Shown here piece by piece: positions 56,017-64,000 of a stretch of DNA of 64,000 nucleotides. The notes beneath the pieces are model-generated. The model did no database searches, was not told the origin of the DNA, and saw nothing but the letters and a program-made list of their open reading frames with translations. The stretch is from Nocardia bovistercoris (GTDB taxonomy: Bacteria > Actinomycetota > Actinomycetes > Mycobacteriales > Mycobacteriaceae). The first letter of the stretch is position 1. Every line of letters begins with the position of its first letter. The stretch lies in the NCBI RefSeq assembly GCF_015674855.1, contig NZ_JADMLG010000004.1, forward strand, positions 186,001-250,000, written 5' to 3'. A program made the translations under genes and the position numbers.

Positions 56017-56574
56017 TCACTCCGGGTGCGGTGCCGTCGCATCCGGTCGTAGTGTGTGCAGGATTTCCGTGCACCAGTCGACGAATCCGGATTCGACGCG
56101 GATGCCGCCGCGCAGGACCAGGTACTGGTGCAGTGCCGTGCCGGTGAGCTGATCCGGCACGGGGAAGTCGTTTTTCTCGATGAGGCGGAACACCTCGAGG
56201 CGTCGAGCGTGCTGGTCGCGGTGGTGGGCGACTTCGGTGAGCAGCGCGTCGAGGTCGCCGTGCACGGCGGCGCGGATCTTGACGCCGAGGTCGCTGCGCG
56301 GGATGTCGGACTCGGTGGGTTCGGCGATCCAGCGCGAGAGTTCGGCGCGGCCTTCGGCATTGACCGAGTAGACCTTCTTGTCGGGTTTGCCGTCCTGGGT
56401 CACGGTTTCGCGATCGAGCCAGCCCGCCTCGTCCATGCGTTTGAGGACGCGGTAGATCTGCTGGTGGGTGGCACTCCAGAAGTAGCCGATGGATTTGTCG
56501 AACCGGCGCGCCAGTTCGTAGCCCGAGCCCGCGCGTTCGCTCAGCGATACCAGTAGCGCGTGCTCGAGTGCCAT
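56017..56574 (-). CDS. PadR-family transcriptional regulator
   Basis: 185 aa. PadR winged helix: LEHALLVSLSERAGSGYELA, HQQIYRVLKRMDEAGWLDRE and the wing DGKPDKKVYSVNAEGRAEL, with a C-terminal helical dimer domain (LHQYLVLRGGIRVESGFVDW). It is probably autoregulated and controls fadH behind it and the MFS gene in front through the palindrome 28 bases before its start. Effector unknown; a lipid-related ligand would fit the neighbour. Confidence 0.9.
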   Translation of the reverse strand: MALEHALLVSLSERAGSGYELARRFDKSIGYFWSATHQQIYRVLKRMDEAGWLDRETVTQDGKPDKKVYSVNAEGRAELSRWIAEPTESDIPRSDLGVKIRAAVHGDLDALLTEVAHHRDQHARRLEVFRLIEKNDFPVPDQLTGTALHQYLVLRGGIRVESGFVDWCTEILHTLRPDATAPHPE

Positions 56575-56602
56575 GGCGACAGGTTATCCATAACACGCGG
56601 TA

Positions 56603-56622
56603 CTATGCAACTAGGTGCATAG
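56603..56622. promoter_or_regulatory. PadR operator
   Basis: CTATGCAACTAGGTGCATAG has seven-base inverted arms CTATGCA/TGCATAG. The core ATGCAACTAGGTGCAT matches the ATG-x-A-A-C-T-A-G-x-x-GCAT-like boxes that I remember for PadR sites. It lies between padR and the divergent MFS gene. Confidence 0.72.
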
Positions 56623-56684
56623 CGGCCCGCCGACCTCGTGTCGACCCGCGCGGCGTCGGCCCGTCGCCGGTTAGGCTGCGCCAC

Positions 56685-58019
56685 ATGACCGAGGTGAACG
56701 ACGCCGAAGCGACCATCGGACAGGCCGCCGGGCGCCGCCAGATCGTGGCATGGGGACTGTGGGACTGGGGATCTTCCGCCTTCCAGGCCGTCGTCCTCAC
56801 CTTCGTCTTCTCGGTCTATCTCACCGACAAGGTCGGCGAGGACCTGCCGGGCGGCGTCAGCGCGAGCGCCTGGCTCGGGTGGGCCATCGCCATCGCGGGC
56901 GTGCTCGTCGCGCTCACCGCACCGGTCGCGGGGCAGTACTTCGACGCCGCCGCGCGCCGTAAACGCGCGCTGGTGTTGCTCACCGGACTCACCGTCGCGT
57001 CCATGTGCGGGCTGTTCTTCGTGCGTGACGATTACCACTATCTGTGGCTCGGGCTGGTGCTGCTTGCCTTCGGGTCGGCGGTGTTCGAACTCGCGGGCGT
57101 GCCGTACAACGCGATGCTGCGGCAGGTCTCCACGCCCGAAACAGTCGGTCGGGTCTCCGGATTCGGTTGGGCCATGGGTTATTTCGGTGGCATCTTCCTG
57201 CTGCTCTTCTGCTACTTCGGATTCATCGCCGGTGACGGCGACGAGCGCGGACTGTTCGGTGTGCCCATCGAAGGCGGCTTGAACATCCGTCTGGTTGCCC
57301 TGCTCGCCGCGGTCTGGTTCGCCGCCTTCGCGCTGCCCGTCCTGTTCGCCGTGCCCGAAATACCACGTACCGACGCCGATCCCGGCGCGTCGAGCGCCGG
57401 ATTCCTCGGCTCGTACCGGGTGCTGTGGCGCGATGTGCGGGAACTGTGGGCGGCCGATCGTCGCACGGTGGGATTCCTGGTGGCCAGCGCGGTCTTTCGC
57501 GACGGACTCGCGGGCGTGTTCACCTTCGGCGCGGTACTCGCCGTGCGGGTGTACGGCATCGCCGACGCCGACATCCTGCTGTTCGGCATCGCCGCGAACG
57601 TGGTGGCGGCGATCGGCGCGCTGGTCGCGGGCCGTTTCGACGACCGGGTCGGGCCGAAGGCGGTGATCGTGGTGTCACTGGCGTCGATGCTGTTCTGGGG
57701 TGTGGTGCTGCTGTTCGTGTCCGGACCCTTGATGTTCTGGATCATCGGCCTGCTGTTGACCGTGTCGGTGGGGCCCGCGCAGGCCAGCGCGCGGTCCTTC
57801 CTGGCCCGGCTCGCCCCGCCCGGCCGCGAAGGTCAGCTGTTCGGCCTCTACACCACCACCGGCCGCGCGGTGTCATTCCTCGCGCCCGCGCTGTTCGGAT
57901 TCTTCGTGTGGGCCTTCGATTCCGACCGGGCGGGCTTGATCGGTCTGCTGCTGGTACTCGGCGCGGGCCTGGCGGTACTGCTGCCGGTGCGTGGACCGGG
58001 CGCGAAAACCTCAGGCTGA
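56685..58019 (+). CDS. MFS transporter (UMF1/Atg22-like)
   Basis: 444 aa, twelve hydrophobic segments expected (GLWDWGSSAFQAVVLTFVFS, AIAIAGVLVALTAPVAGQYF, LWLGLVLLAFGSAVFELAGV and so on). The opening W-G-x-W-D-x-G-S-S-A-F pattern and FELAGVPYNAMLRQVST match the UMF1/Atg22-type efflux-like transporters. The cargo is unknown. TAGGCT lies seven bases before the ATG with no Shine-Dalgarno, so it may be leaderless. It is divergent from padR with the operator in between. Confidence 0.88.
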   Translation: MTEVNDAEATIGQAAGRRQIVAWGLWDWGSSAFQAVVLTFVFSVYLTDKVGEDLPGGVSASAWLGWAIAIAGVLVALTAPVAGQYFDAAARRKRALVLLTGLTVASMCGLFFVRDDYHYLWLGLVLLAFGSAVFELAGVPYNAMLRQVSTPETVGRVSGFGWAMGYFGGIFLLLFCYFGFIAGDGDERGLFGVPIEGGLNIRLVALLAAVWFAAFALPVLFAVPEIPRTDADPGASSAGFLGSYRVLWRDVRELWAADRRTVGFLVASAVFRDGLAGVFTFGAVLAVRVYGIADADILLFGIAANVVAAIGALVAGRFDDRVGPKAVIVVSLASMLFWGVVLLFVSGPLMFWIIGLLLTVSVGPAQASARSFLARLAPPGREGQLFGLYTTTGRAVSFLAPALFGFFVWAFDSDRAGLIGLLLVLGAGLAVLLPVRGPGAKTSG

Positions 58020-58136
58020 CAGCGGATTGCGCCCGACCGGAGGGCGTGGTATCCGAGCGTGCCGCCGGGCGCGAGGTCTGTCGAGCGGCCCGAGTCGAGA
58101 AGGCCACGTTCGGCAGTCCGGTTCGTTCCGAGGATT

Positions 58137-58388
58137 TCAGCGCGCGCCTTCGATGGTGTCGCCGATTCGGCAGAGGACGCCTTTCACCAGGGCGTGCGAC
58201 TCGTTCAGCGAGGTGCGGTAGCGCGAATGCCCGCCGACCGGGTAGATGCTGGTCTCGGCGACGGGGACGCCCTCGCGCAGCACTACGACGGGATCGCCGT
58301 TGCCGAATACACCGGACTCGACGACAAGGGATGCGGCGGTATCGCCGTTCTCCAGTTCGACTACTTCGGTGACTGTGCCACGCGGCAT
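58137..58388 (-). CDS. hypothetical small beta-rich protein
   Basis: 83 aa from ATG 58388 with a ggagagg site. The strand-rich sequence (VTEVVELENGDTAASLVVES, then GDPVVVLREGVPVAET) ends LVKGVLCRIGDTIEGAR. It has no signal or membrane segment and I cannot name the family. It lies between the MFS gene and the FabR-like gene, convergent to the former. Confidence 0.6.
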   Translation of the reverse strand: MPRGTVTEVVELENGDTAASLVVESGVFGNGDPVVVLREGVPVAETSIYPVGGHSRYRTSLNESHALVKGVLCRIGDTIEGAR

Positions 58389-58453
58389 GCGAGGACCTCT
58401 CCGTGGGTGTTGACGTGTCGAGCCGCCTCGCGGGCGGCCCGATGGTGCGGATA

Positions 58454-59071
58454 TCAGCGTTGCCGCGGGGTCCACGCCCCGATGCCGAGTGCGATCAGGC
58501 GCATCTGCATGACCGTGCGGTCGATGATCGAAATGGTTTCGCGGGGCGCGGCGGCGACGTAGGCGGCGATGCCGTCGGCGACGGTGGAGACCAGCAGGTC
58601 GGCGGCGATTTCCAGATCGCGCGGACTCCAGGCGTCGAGGGCGCGCAGGCGCGACAGGTCGGCGACGAGTTCGCGCACGATCAGCTGTGTCTCCAGCGCG
58701 ATGGCGCCGCGCAGCGCCGTCGAGCCGCCGTGGCGTTCGCGGATGAGGAAGCCGAACAGTTCGCGCCGCTCCGCGACCTGGCCGAAGACGAACCGCACGG
58801 TTTCGGCGAGGCCCGCGTCGGAATTGCGACGTACCTCACGCAGGGCGAGGCGCAGCGCGGTGACGCCGTCGTCGACGAGGGTGGCGCCGAGGTCTTCCAG
58901 CGAGGCGAAATGCCGATAGAAGGCGGTGGGCACGATACCGGCCGAGCGGGCGATCTCACGCAGGCTGAGCGCGGCGAAGCCGCGGTCGGCCGCGAGCGCG
59001 AGCGTGCCGTCGAGGAGAGCCTGTCGGGTCCGCTCCTTGCGCTCGTTTCGCGTCTGTGCCTGCTCGGTCAT
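58454..59071 (-). CDS. FabR/DesT-like TetR regulator of unsaturated fatty acid synthesis
   Basis: 205 aa from ATG 59071. The DNA-binding part ALSLREIARSAGIVPTAFYR with HFASLEDLG closely matches E. coli FabR as I recall it ([20 protein letters not shown]), and the ligand part FLIRERHGGSTALRGAI mirrors FabR LLLRERSGTSAAFRAAV. FabR and DesT sense the ratio of saturated to unsaturated acyl-CoA and repress desaturase or fabA/B genes. Divergent reductase-desaturase genes and the palindromes in between make this the likely desaturase repressor. Confidence 0.86.
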   Translation of the reverse strand: MTEQAQTRNERKERTRQALLDGTLALAADRGFAALSLREIARSAGIVPTAFYRHFASLEDLGATLVDDGVTALRLALREVRRNSDAGLAETVRFVFGQVAERRELFGFLIRERHGGSTALRGAIALETQLIVRELVADLSRLRALDAWSPRDLEIAADLLVSTVADGIAAYVAAAPRETISIIDRTVMQMRLIALGIGAWTPRQR

Positions 59072-59074
59072 CAC

Positions 59075-59096
59075 GGTGAGCATACATTCGTTCACC
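59075..59096. promoter_or_regulatory. operator-like palindrome next to the FabR-like start
   Basis: The arms GGTGA and TCACC enclose 12 bases, with further matching positions (GGTGA-x-C...G-x-TCACC). The minus-strand half GTGAACG resembles the DesT half site AGTGAACG. It lies four bases before the regulator start codon, suiting autoregulation. Confidence 0.55.
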
Positions 59097-59177
59097 ATTC
59101 GCCTTCTCCGTGGATGTTAGTCGGGTCACACGGTATGTCGGTTGACACCGGGCACCGTTCATAGGTCACACTGGTTG

Positions 59178-59195
59178 AGTGTACAGGCGTGCACT
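59178..59195. promoter_or_regulatory. second operator-like palindrome upstream of the reductase gene
   Basis: AGTGTACAGGCGTGCACT is an imperfect 18-bp palindrome (AGTG-x-AC... with its inverse). Its length and ends agree with DesT/FabR sites. It is 43 bases before the reductase ATG. Confidence 0.5.
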
Positions 59196-59238
59196 GAAAT
59201 GTTCGCGCCGCCGCCCGACAAGAGGCACGGAGAACCTG

Positions 59239-60345
59239 ATGGTGGATCTCATCGACCTGGTGCAGACCCTGACCACGCCGCATCCGCTGGACCGCTACCT
59301 CGAGCTGGTCAGCCCCACCTTGACCGCGCGGCGGATGCGCGCTGAGATCGTTCACGTCGGCCGCTCGACCCCCGGCTCGGTCACCCTCACGCTGCGCCCG
59401 ACCAGGCACTGGCGCGGGCACGCCGCGGGACAGTACGTCCGTATCGGCGTCGTCATCGACGGCGTGCGCCACACCAGGTGCTATTCGCCGGTCAACCCGG
59501 AGAACGGCCGTGCGCGGCGGATCGAGTTGACGGTCAAGGCGCACAGCGGCGGACTCGTCTCGCAGTACCTGCACCGCCACGCGACCGCGGGCATGGTGGT
59601 CGACCTGGCGCCCGCCGACGGCGTCTTCCGGCTACCGGAACCGCGACCCGAGCGCATCGTGTTGATCAGCGCGGGCAGCGGCATCACGCCCGTGCTGTCG
59701 ATGATGCGCACCCTCGCCGCCGAAGGGTATCCGGGCGACCTGGTGTTCCTGCACTACGCGAAATCGCCTGTGCTGGTGCCGCATCGCGCGGAATTGGATG
59801 CCATCGCGCGGACCCGCCCCGGGTTCCGCGTGGAACTGCGCTACCCCGGTCGCCGCGCGGTCGACGCCACCGCGGCGCCGGGCGCCTGCACCGAGATCAG
59901 CGGCGGCGGGCACTTCGACCGCGAAGAACTCGAGCGCGTCGCCCCGCGCTTCGCCGACGCGCAGACCTACGTCTGCGGACCTGCCCCGCTGATGGCGGCG
60001 GTGCGCGCGATCTTCGAGGCCGACGGTCTGTCGGATCGCCTGCACGCCGAGGAGTTCACCGTCGCGCTCGCACCGACTACCGCCGAGGACGCGCACGGCA
60101 CCGTGCGCTTCACCGAAAGCGGTGTCAGCGCGGACAATTCCGGGGCGAGTCTGCTCGACCAGGCCGAATCCGCCGGGCTGACCCCCGAACACGGCTGCCG
60201 CATGGGGATCTGCTTCTCCTGCACCGCGGTTCGCCGCAGCGGGTGCACCCGCGACCTGCGCACCGGGGAGACCGACAGCGATCCCGACCAGCCCATCCAG
60301 CTGTGCGTGAACGCACCCGTGGGCGACGTCGACATCGCCATCTAG
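59239..60345 (+). CDS. ferredoxin reductase-type electron donor for desaturase (Rv3230c-like)
   Basis: 368 aa from ATG 59239 (cacggag site). FAD-binding ferredoxin-reductase domain (HAAGQYVRIGVVIDGVRHTR, CYSPVNPENG), an NAD(P)-binding domain (IVLISAGSGITPVLSMMRTL, TYVCGPAPLM) and a C-terminal 2Fe-2S domain with Cys in HGCRMGICFSC and a last Cys in QLCVNAP. It passes electrons from NADPH to the desaturase encoded 42 bases downstream, as Rv3230c does for DesA3 in mycobacteria. Probably repressed by the divergent FabR-like protein. Confidence 0.92.
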   Translation: MVDLIDLVQTLTTPHPLDRYLELVSPTLTARRMRAEIVHVGRSTPGSVTLTLRPTRHWRGHAAGQYVRIGVVIDGVRHTRCYSPVNPENGRARRIELTVKAHSGGLVSQYLHRHATAGMVVDLAPADGVFRLPEPRPERIVLISAGSGITPVLSMMRTLAAEGYPGDLVFLHYAKSPVLVPHRAELDAIARTRPGFRVELRYPGRRAVDATAAPGACTEISGGGHFDREELERVAPRFADAQTYVCGPAPLMAAVRAIFEADGLSDRLHAEEFTVALAPTTAEDAHGTVRFTESGVSADNSGASLLDQAESAGLTPEHGCRMGICFSCTAVRRSGCTRDLRTGETDSDPDQPIQLCVNAPVGDVDIAI

Positions 60346-60387
60346 CCGCAATCCGAAACGACCCAACGACACAGGGGAGTGAAACCG

Positions 60388-61572
60388 ATGACCATACTCA
60401 CCGAAACCGCGGACGGCCCGCTGGTCCTGAGCCCGGACCAGGTCGAAGCGCTCGGCAAGGCTCTGGACGAATTGCGCGACCGCGTCGTCGCCGATCTGGG
60501 CGAGCGCGACCGCGAATACATCTACTCGATCATCAAGGCGCAGCGCGGTTTCGAGATCGCGGGCCGCGGCCTGATGTACCTGGGGTTCCTGCCGCCGGTC
60601 TGGCTGGCCGCGGTGGCCGCGCTGAGTGTGTCGAAGATCCTGGACAACATGGAGATCGGCCACAACGTCATGCACGGCCAGTACGACTGGATGCGCGAAC
60701 CGGACCTGAATTCCCGTGAGTTCGAATGGGATACGGTCTGCCCGGCCGATCAGTGGCGGCATTCGCACAACTACATGCACCACACCTACACCAACATCCA
60801 CGGCCGCGACCGCGACATCGGTTACGGCGTGCTGCGCATCGACGAGGCGCAGGAGTGGAATCCGGCGCGACTCGGCAATCCGGTGTTCGCCTTCGGGTTG
60901 ATGATGCTGTTCGAGTGGGGCGTGATGCTGCATGACCTCGAAGTCGAGAACATCGTGCGCGGCAAGCGGTCATGGCCCGAGGTGAAGCGGTTGCTCGCGG
61001 GGCAGTGGCGCAAGGCGGGCAGGCAGGTGCTCAAGGACTACGTGGTGTTCCCGCTGCTGTCGGGTCCGCTGTTCCTGAGCACGCTGGCCGGGAACGCCAC
61101 CGCGAACGTGGTGCGCAATATCTGGGCGTACTCGATCATCTTCTGCGGTCACTTCCCCTCTGGCGTACAGACGTTCACCGAGGAGGAGACCGCCGAGGAG
61201 ACCCGAGGCGAATGGTATGTGCGCCAGATGCTCGGTTCGGCGAACATCACCGGCAGCAGGCTGTTCCACATCATGTCCGGCAACCTGTCGCACCAGATCG
61301 AACACCACCTGTTCCCCGACCTACCCGCCAACCGGTACCCGGAAATGGCGCCCGAGGTGCGAGAACTGTGCCGCGAGTACGGCCTGCCCTACAACACCGG
61401 CCCGCTCGGCAAACAGATCGGCTCGGTATGGGCGAAGATCGTCAAACTGGCCTTGCCCCCCGCACTGCATCGCTCCCGACTCGCCTCGTTCCTGCCCGCT
61501 GCGCTCAGGATGGACCCGGCCCCCGGTGTTATCGTGATGCGACAGCGGAAGGCGACCGAAGTGGGCGTGTAA
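60388..61572 (+). CDS. membrane stearoyl-CoA delta-9 desaturase (DesA3-like)
   Basis: 394 aa from ATG 60388 (aggggag site). Acyl-CoA desaturase of the di-iron membrane type. His boxes: H-N-V-M-H-G (box 1), HSHNYMHHTYTN (box 2) and HQIEHHLFPD (box 3). Hydrophobic segments near YLGFLPPVWLAAVAALSVSK and YVVFPLLSGPLFLSTLAGN cross the membrane. It introduces a double bond into stearoyl-CoA or similar chains to keep membranes fluid. It forms an operon with the reductase. The end overlaps the next start (TAATG). Confidence 0.93.
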   Translation: MTILTETADGPLVLSPDQVEALGKALDELRDRVVADLGERDREYIYSIIKAQRGFEIAGRGLMYLGFLPPVWLAAVAALSVSKILDNMEIGHNVMHGQYDWMREPDLNSREFEWDTVCPADQWRHSHNYMHHTYTNIHGRDRDIGYGVLRIDEAQEWNPARLGNPVFAFGLMMLFEWGVMLHDLEVENIVRGKRSWPEVKRLLAGQWRKAGRQVLKDYVVFPLLSGPLFLSTLAGNATANVVRNIWAYSIIFCGHFPSGVQTFTEEETAEETRGEWYVRQMLGSANITGSRLFHIMSGNLSHQIEHHLFPDLPANRYPEMAPEVRELCREYGLPYNTGPLGKQIGSVWAKIVKLALPPALHRSRLASFLPAALRMDPAPGVIVMRQRKATEVGV

Positions 61573-61892
61573 TGATCGGAAAATTCGAAAGCAACAAGGA
61601 TTTGATTCAGGAATTAACGTCCTCCGGCGCCCGGCATGTCGGCAATATTGCGAATATCATCGCCGGAACCGTCGCCGAGGTCACCCGCGAGATCGGCGAG
61701 TGGATCACCGACGCCATAGAAATGAACGAGGCAGCGGCCGCGGCCCGCCAGGACGCCCAAGCGGACCGAGCGCCCGACCCCGATCACGTCGCCGCCCCCG
61801 AGGATGCGCCCGCCACCCCCGGCGCCACCCCCACCGCGCCCCCATACGTCGACGCCGAGGTAGTCGACACCGAAACCAACGAGCGCCCCTGA
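61572..61892 (+). CDS. small amphipathic protein of the desaturase operon
   Basis: 106 aa; the ATG shares bases with the desaturase stop, so translation is coupled. Residues 1-50 contain amphipathic helices (LIQELTSSGARHVGNIANII, then GEWITDAIEMNEAAAAARQD). The C-terminus is a Pro/Ala/Asp linker that ends PYVDAEVVDTETNERP. I know no family name. It may be a partner or stabiliser of the desaturase at the membrane surface. Confidence 0.7.
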   Translation: MIGKFESNKDLIQELTSSGARHVGNIANIIAGTVAEVTREIGEWITDAIEMNEAAAAARQDAQADRAPDPDHVAAPEDAPATPGATPTAPPYVDAEVVDTETNERP

Positions 61893-62158
61893 CCCCGACG
61901 AGCAACAGTTCGGGCCCACCTCACACCCGAAGCCGCGCCAGCCGGTATCCCGACAAGCGTCTCCTTCCAAGCCCCACCCAGCCCCGACGGGTACACCCAA
62001 ACCCGCAACATCCCGACCAACCCAGCCCCGTCGGGAGCGAGCCCGACGAGCGACTGAGGGGCCGCGAACCCGCGGCGACGAAGTCGACGCCAATAAACAC
62101 AGCGCGCGGGCACACCATTGCGAAGAGCCGCTGTGAAAGTCCCCCACGTTCCAGCCCA

Positions 62159-62524
62159 GCCCGGGTCGGGTGGCACTCAGGCGAACCCGGGTCGGGTGGC
62201 ACTCAGGCCAGCCCGGGTCGGGTGGCACTCAGGCCAGCCCGGGTCGGGTGGCACTCAGGCCAGCCCGGGTCGGGTGGCACTCAGGCCAGCCCGGGTCGGG
62301 TGGCACTCAGGCCAGCCCGGGTCGGGTGGCACTCAGGCGAACCCGGGTCGGGTGGCACTCAGGCCAGCCCGGGTCGGGTGGCACTCAGGCGAACCCGGGT
62401 CGGGTGGCACTCAGGCGAACCCGGGTCGGGTGGCACTCAGGCGAACCCGGGTCGGGTGGCACTCAGGCCAGCCCGGGTCGGGTGGCTCCCAGGCCAGCCC
62501 GGGTCGGGTGGCTCCCAGGCCAAC
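62159..62524. repeat. 26-bp tandem repeat, 14 copies
   Basis: The unit CCCGGGTCGGGTGGCACTCA plus a six-base variable tail (GGCCAG or GGCGAA) repeats head to tail at 26-base steps, with GGGTCGGG beginning at 62163, 62189 and so on to 62501. The last two copies read GGCTCCCAG in place of GGCACTCAG. There is no spacer between units, so it is not CRISPR. Because 26 is not divisible by three, each strand frame repeats only after three units, and none looks like a real protein. G-runs could fold into quadruplex or hairpin structures. Confidence 0.9.
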
Positions 62525-62561
62525 CACCTAGACGCCACCCACCACCGGCAAAACCCCCAAC

Positions 62562-63086
62562 TCACCAAACCGGCAGCCGCCTCCGATGCTCGATCACATC
62601 GGTGATCAGATCCTGATACCCATCAGCCAGTTCCGCCAGCCGAGTCCAATGCAGATGCGCCTCCCCCTCCAGCCCCGGCGGCCGCTCACTCATCGCCTTC
62701 GCCCCCAGAGCCCGTTGCGCCACAATCCATTTCGAAGCAAGCCGATCGATCACCGCCCCCAGCGTCTCGGTATGCAACGAAGCACCAGCACGATGCGCGA
62801 TATTGGCCGCGACCCACCGATCGATACGCCCGACGAGTTCCCCCCGCCGCCGGTCGATGTCGTCGAGCAAGCGCGCACCGGCGGCGATCACCCCACTCGA
62901 CGCACCCGGCGCGCGCGCGGCCAGCACAGCGCGATACCGACGTTCATGGCATTCGGCGAGCTCGCGGGCCACCTCGAGAATCGAATGCTCGGGGCGGTCG
63001 ACGGATTCCCCGAAGGCGCGCAGCAGCGCCGAGCACGGCGGCAGCGCGCCGATGCCGATACGGCTGCCGAGGTATTCGGTAGTCAT
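62562..63086 (-). CDS. DUF4254-like protein
   Basis: 174 aa from ATG 63086. The layout L-P-P-C-S-A-L-L-R-A, then an E-L-A-x-x-H-E-x-R-Y-R helix, DIDRRRGELVGRIDRWVAAN, HTETLGAVIDRLASKW and a C-terminal HWTRLAELADGYQDLITDV matches the DUF4254 proteins present in many copies in Nocardia, as I remember them. It is a soluble helical protein. The function is unknown. The stop lies 38 bases from the tandem repeat. Confidence 0.75.
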   Translation of the reverse strand: MTTEYLGSRIGIGALPPCSALLRAFGESVDRPEHSILEVARELAECHERRYRAVLAARAPGASSGVIAAGARLLDDIDRRRGELVGRIDRWVAANIAHRAGASLHTETLGAVIDRLASKWIVAQRALGAKAMSERPPGLEGEAHLHWTRLAELADGYQDLITDVIEHRRRLPVW

Positions 63087-63485
63087 ATCCGCTCCCTGTT
63101 GACGACCCGATCGTGGATGAGCCGGAGAAGATTCCGGCGGACCCGAAGCGCGGACGCCCCCCGCGGTCGGGTCCACCACGCACGGCGAAGGAACCGGGAA
63201 ATCCGCGGCGATGCGTTGAAGTGGGCGCCCGAGAAACGGGACCACTTCAGGAAAGCGCGACCGTGGACGGGTCGCAACCATAAGGTGTAAGAAAAGCGAC
63301 AGATTCCGGAAATCGTTATCCGCCGTTACGGATCGGTCACCCGAACGCGGCTTGACACCCCGATTCGCGCCCGCGCGGAGCGGAATTCGCGGCGCGCGCG
63401 GTGATCGATCCTCCCGCACACGTTCGGCAATCGCGCCGGGTGACCGCGCTGCGGGTGCGGTGTCCATGGACTAGCCTCGATATTC
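63087..63485. other. 399-base gap between divergent genes
   Basis: No gene is supported here. It should contain the promoters of the DUF4254-like gene (minus) and the small gene at 63486 (plus; TAGCCT at 63472-63477). Confidence 0.4.
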
Positions 63486-63806
63486 GTGCCTGCTTACGTG
63501 TCATCGCCGGAACTCGGGTTCGGCTTTCTCTTCGCGCTGGAAGACCCCGAGCGAATCGCCGAGGTGGTGCGAAATCTCATCGTGCGCAGGACCGTATCGG
63601 TGTTCCGGTTGGCGCGGCTGTCCGACGACGACGGCCCGCCCGAACGTTACGTGGTGAACTGGGCGTCGATCCCGCAGATCTCGGTCACCACCGAGGCGCC
63701 CGAGCTCGCCGAGTCGGAGGCGAACCGGGTCATGCTGGTCAACGCCTTCCTCGGCGAGGACGGCGAGGTGAGCTTGTATTCGGCGGGCGGCGCCGCGCCG
63801 GGCTGA
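63486..63806 (+). CDS. hypothetical protein, 106 aa
   Basis: Starts at GTG 63486 (MPAYVSSPELGFGFLFALED); TAGCCT lies eight bases upstream with no Shine-Dalgarno, so the message may be leaderless. A mixed alpha/beta sequence with a VVRNLIVRRTVSVFRLARLS segment and an acidic middle ends SLYSAGGAAPG. No family is recognised. After it, to the end of the window, I see nothing further that I can support. Confidence 0.6.
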   Translation: MPAYVSSPELGFGFLFALEDPERIAEVVRNLIVRRTVSVFRLARLSDDDGPPERYVVNWASIPQISVTTEAPELAESEANRVMLVNAFLGEDGEVSLYSAGGAAPG

Positions 63807-64000
63807 TCGGCGGTCGTGCTCGGCGCACGGCTGTGCACCGAGAAAGGTCGGGAGTCGAGCCGTCCGCATTTCCATGACACGACGAGGAATTCGCCGTGCG
63901 CGGACCACGAATTCGTTGGCGTGTCGGTATCGGATCGTGGTCGCGGCGTTCGCCCGTTACGGGACAATTTCGGTATCGCATAAACGGCTCGCCGCCGCAT

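Noticed and set aside
62159..62524. CRISPR array
   Set aside because: Units follow each other without spacers and differ only in a short tail, so it is a tandem repeat; no cas genes are near.
63647..64000. Minus-strand frame opposite the small gene at 63486
   Set aside because: Ser/Thr/Arg-rich antisense frame without a domain, overlapping a better supported gene.

Overview
The window looks like a chromosome segment of a mycolic-acid actinomycete, most likely Nocardia. The basis is high GC with GC-rich third positions, a one-polypeptide type I fatty acid synthase followed by acpS, a mycolate reductase (Rv2509/CmrA type), a DesA3-type desaturase operon and a Nocardia-style DUF4254 protein. 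From memory, the order fas, acpS, bcp, a DUF3618 protein, lppS-type L,D-transpeptidase, tRNA-His, orn, HerA-like ATPase and cmrA matches Rv2524c-Rv2509 of M. tuberculosis. No database search was possible.

Layout. (1) 1-2 kb: the end of a serine beta-lactamase-like protein whose catalytic residues are replaced, and an unknown gene. (2) 2.07-6.2 kb: a polymorphic toxin with a C-terminal nucleic-acid-deaminase-type domain, followed by four immunity-type genes (three SUKH-like paralogues and one Imm7-like). (3) 6.27-18.3 kb: a compact, intact siphovirus-type tail and lysis cassette: tail terminator, tail tube, frameshifted assembly chaperones, a short tape measure, distal tail protein, hub, three paralogous fibres, two further tip proteins, amidase and two small membrane proteins. 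No capsid, portal, terminase or replication gene is visible. (4) 18.4-24.5 kb: accessory genes (two small HEAT-like proteins, a wrecked tyrosine recombinase, a helicase-nuclease, a zinc-motif protein), ending at a tRNA-Leu whose 3' end faces this region. (5) 25.1-64 kb: mostly core genome: fas-acpS, regulators, a DrrAB-like ABC transporter, bcp, pirin/MarR, a transglycosylase, an L,D-transpeptidase, orn, a HerA-like ATPase, an S8 peptidase, cmrA, padR-fadH, an MFS transporter, a FabR/DesT-like repressor with a reductase-desaturase operon, a 26-bp tandem repeat and a DUF4254 protein.

Main hypothesis. Regions 2 and 3 may form one system: a non-contractile, phage-tail-derived particle (F-type tailocin-like) that carries or is matched to a deaminase toxin. 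The strongest sequence link is a motif near the N-terminus of the toxin (N-F-x-G-M-x-P-x-x-A-A...E-R...R-R) that recurs at the extreme C-terminus of the tape-measure-position protein. This suggests that the toxin docks on the tail as the tape measure does. The simpler alternative is a degraded prophage next to an unrelated toxin locus. The intact, ordered genes with overlapping starts and the shared motif argue for a maintained function, but this is inference.

The lipid genes (FAS-I/AcpS, CmrA, FadH, reductase/desaturase) are core functions for membrane and mycolate lipids. The desaturase operon has palindromes that fit control by the divergent FabR/DesT-like repressor. Several starts (MarR, orn, MFS, the 63.5 kb gene) have a -10-like hexamer 6-9 bases upstream and no Shine-Dalgarno, as expected for leaderless mRNAs.
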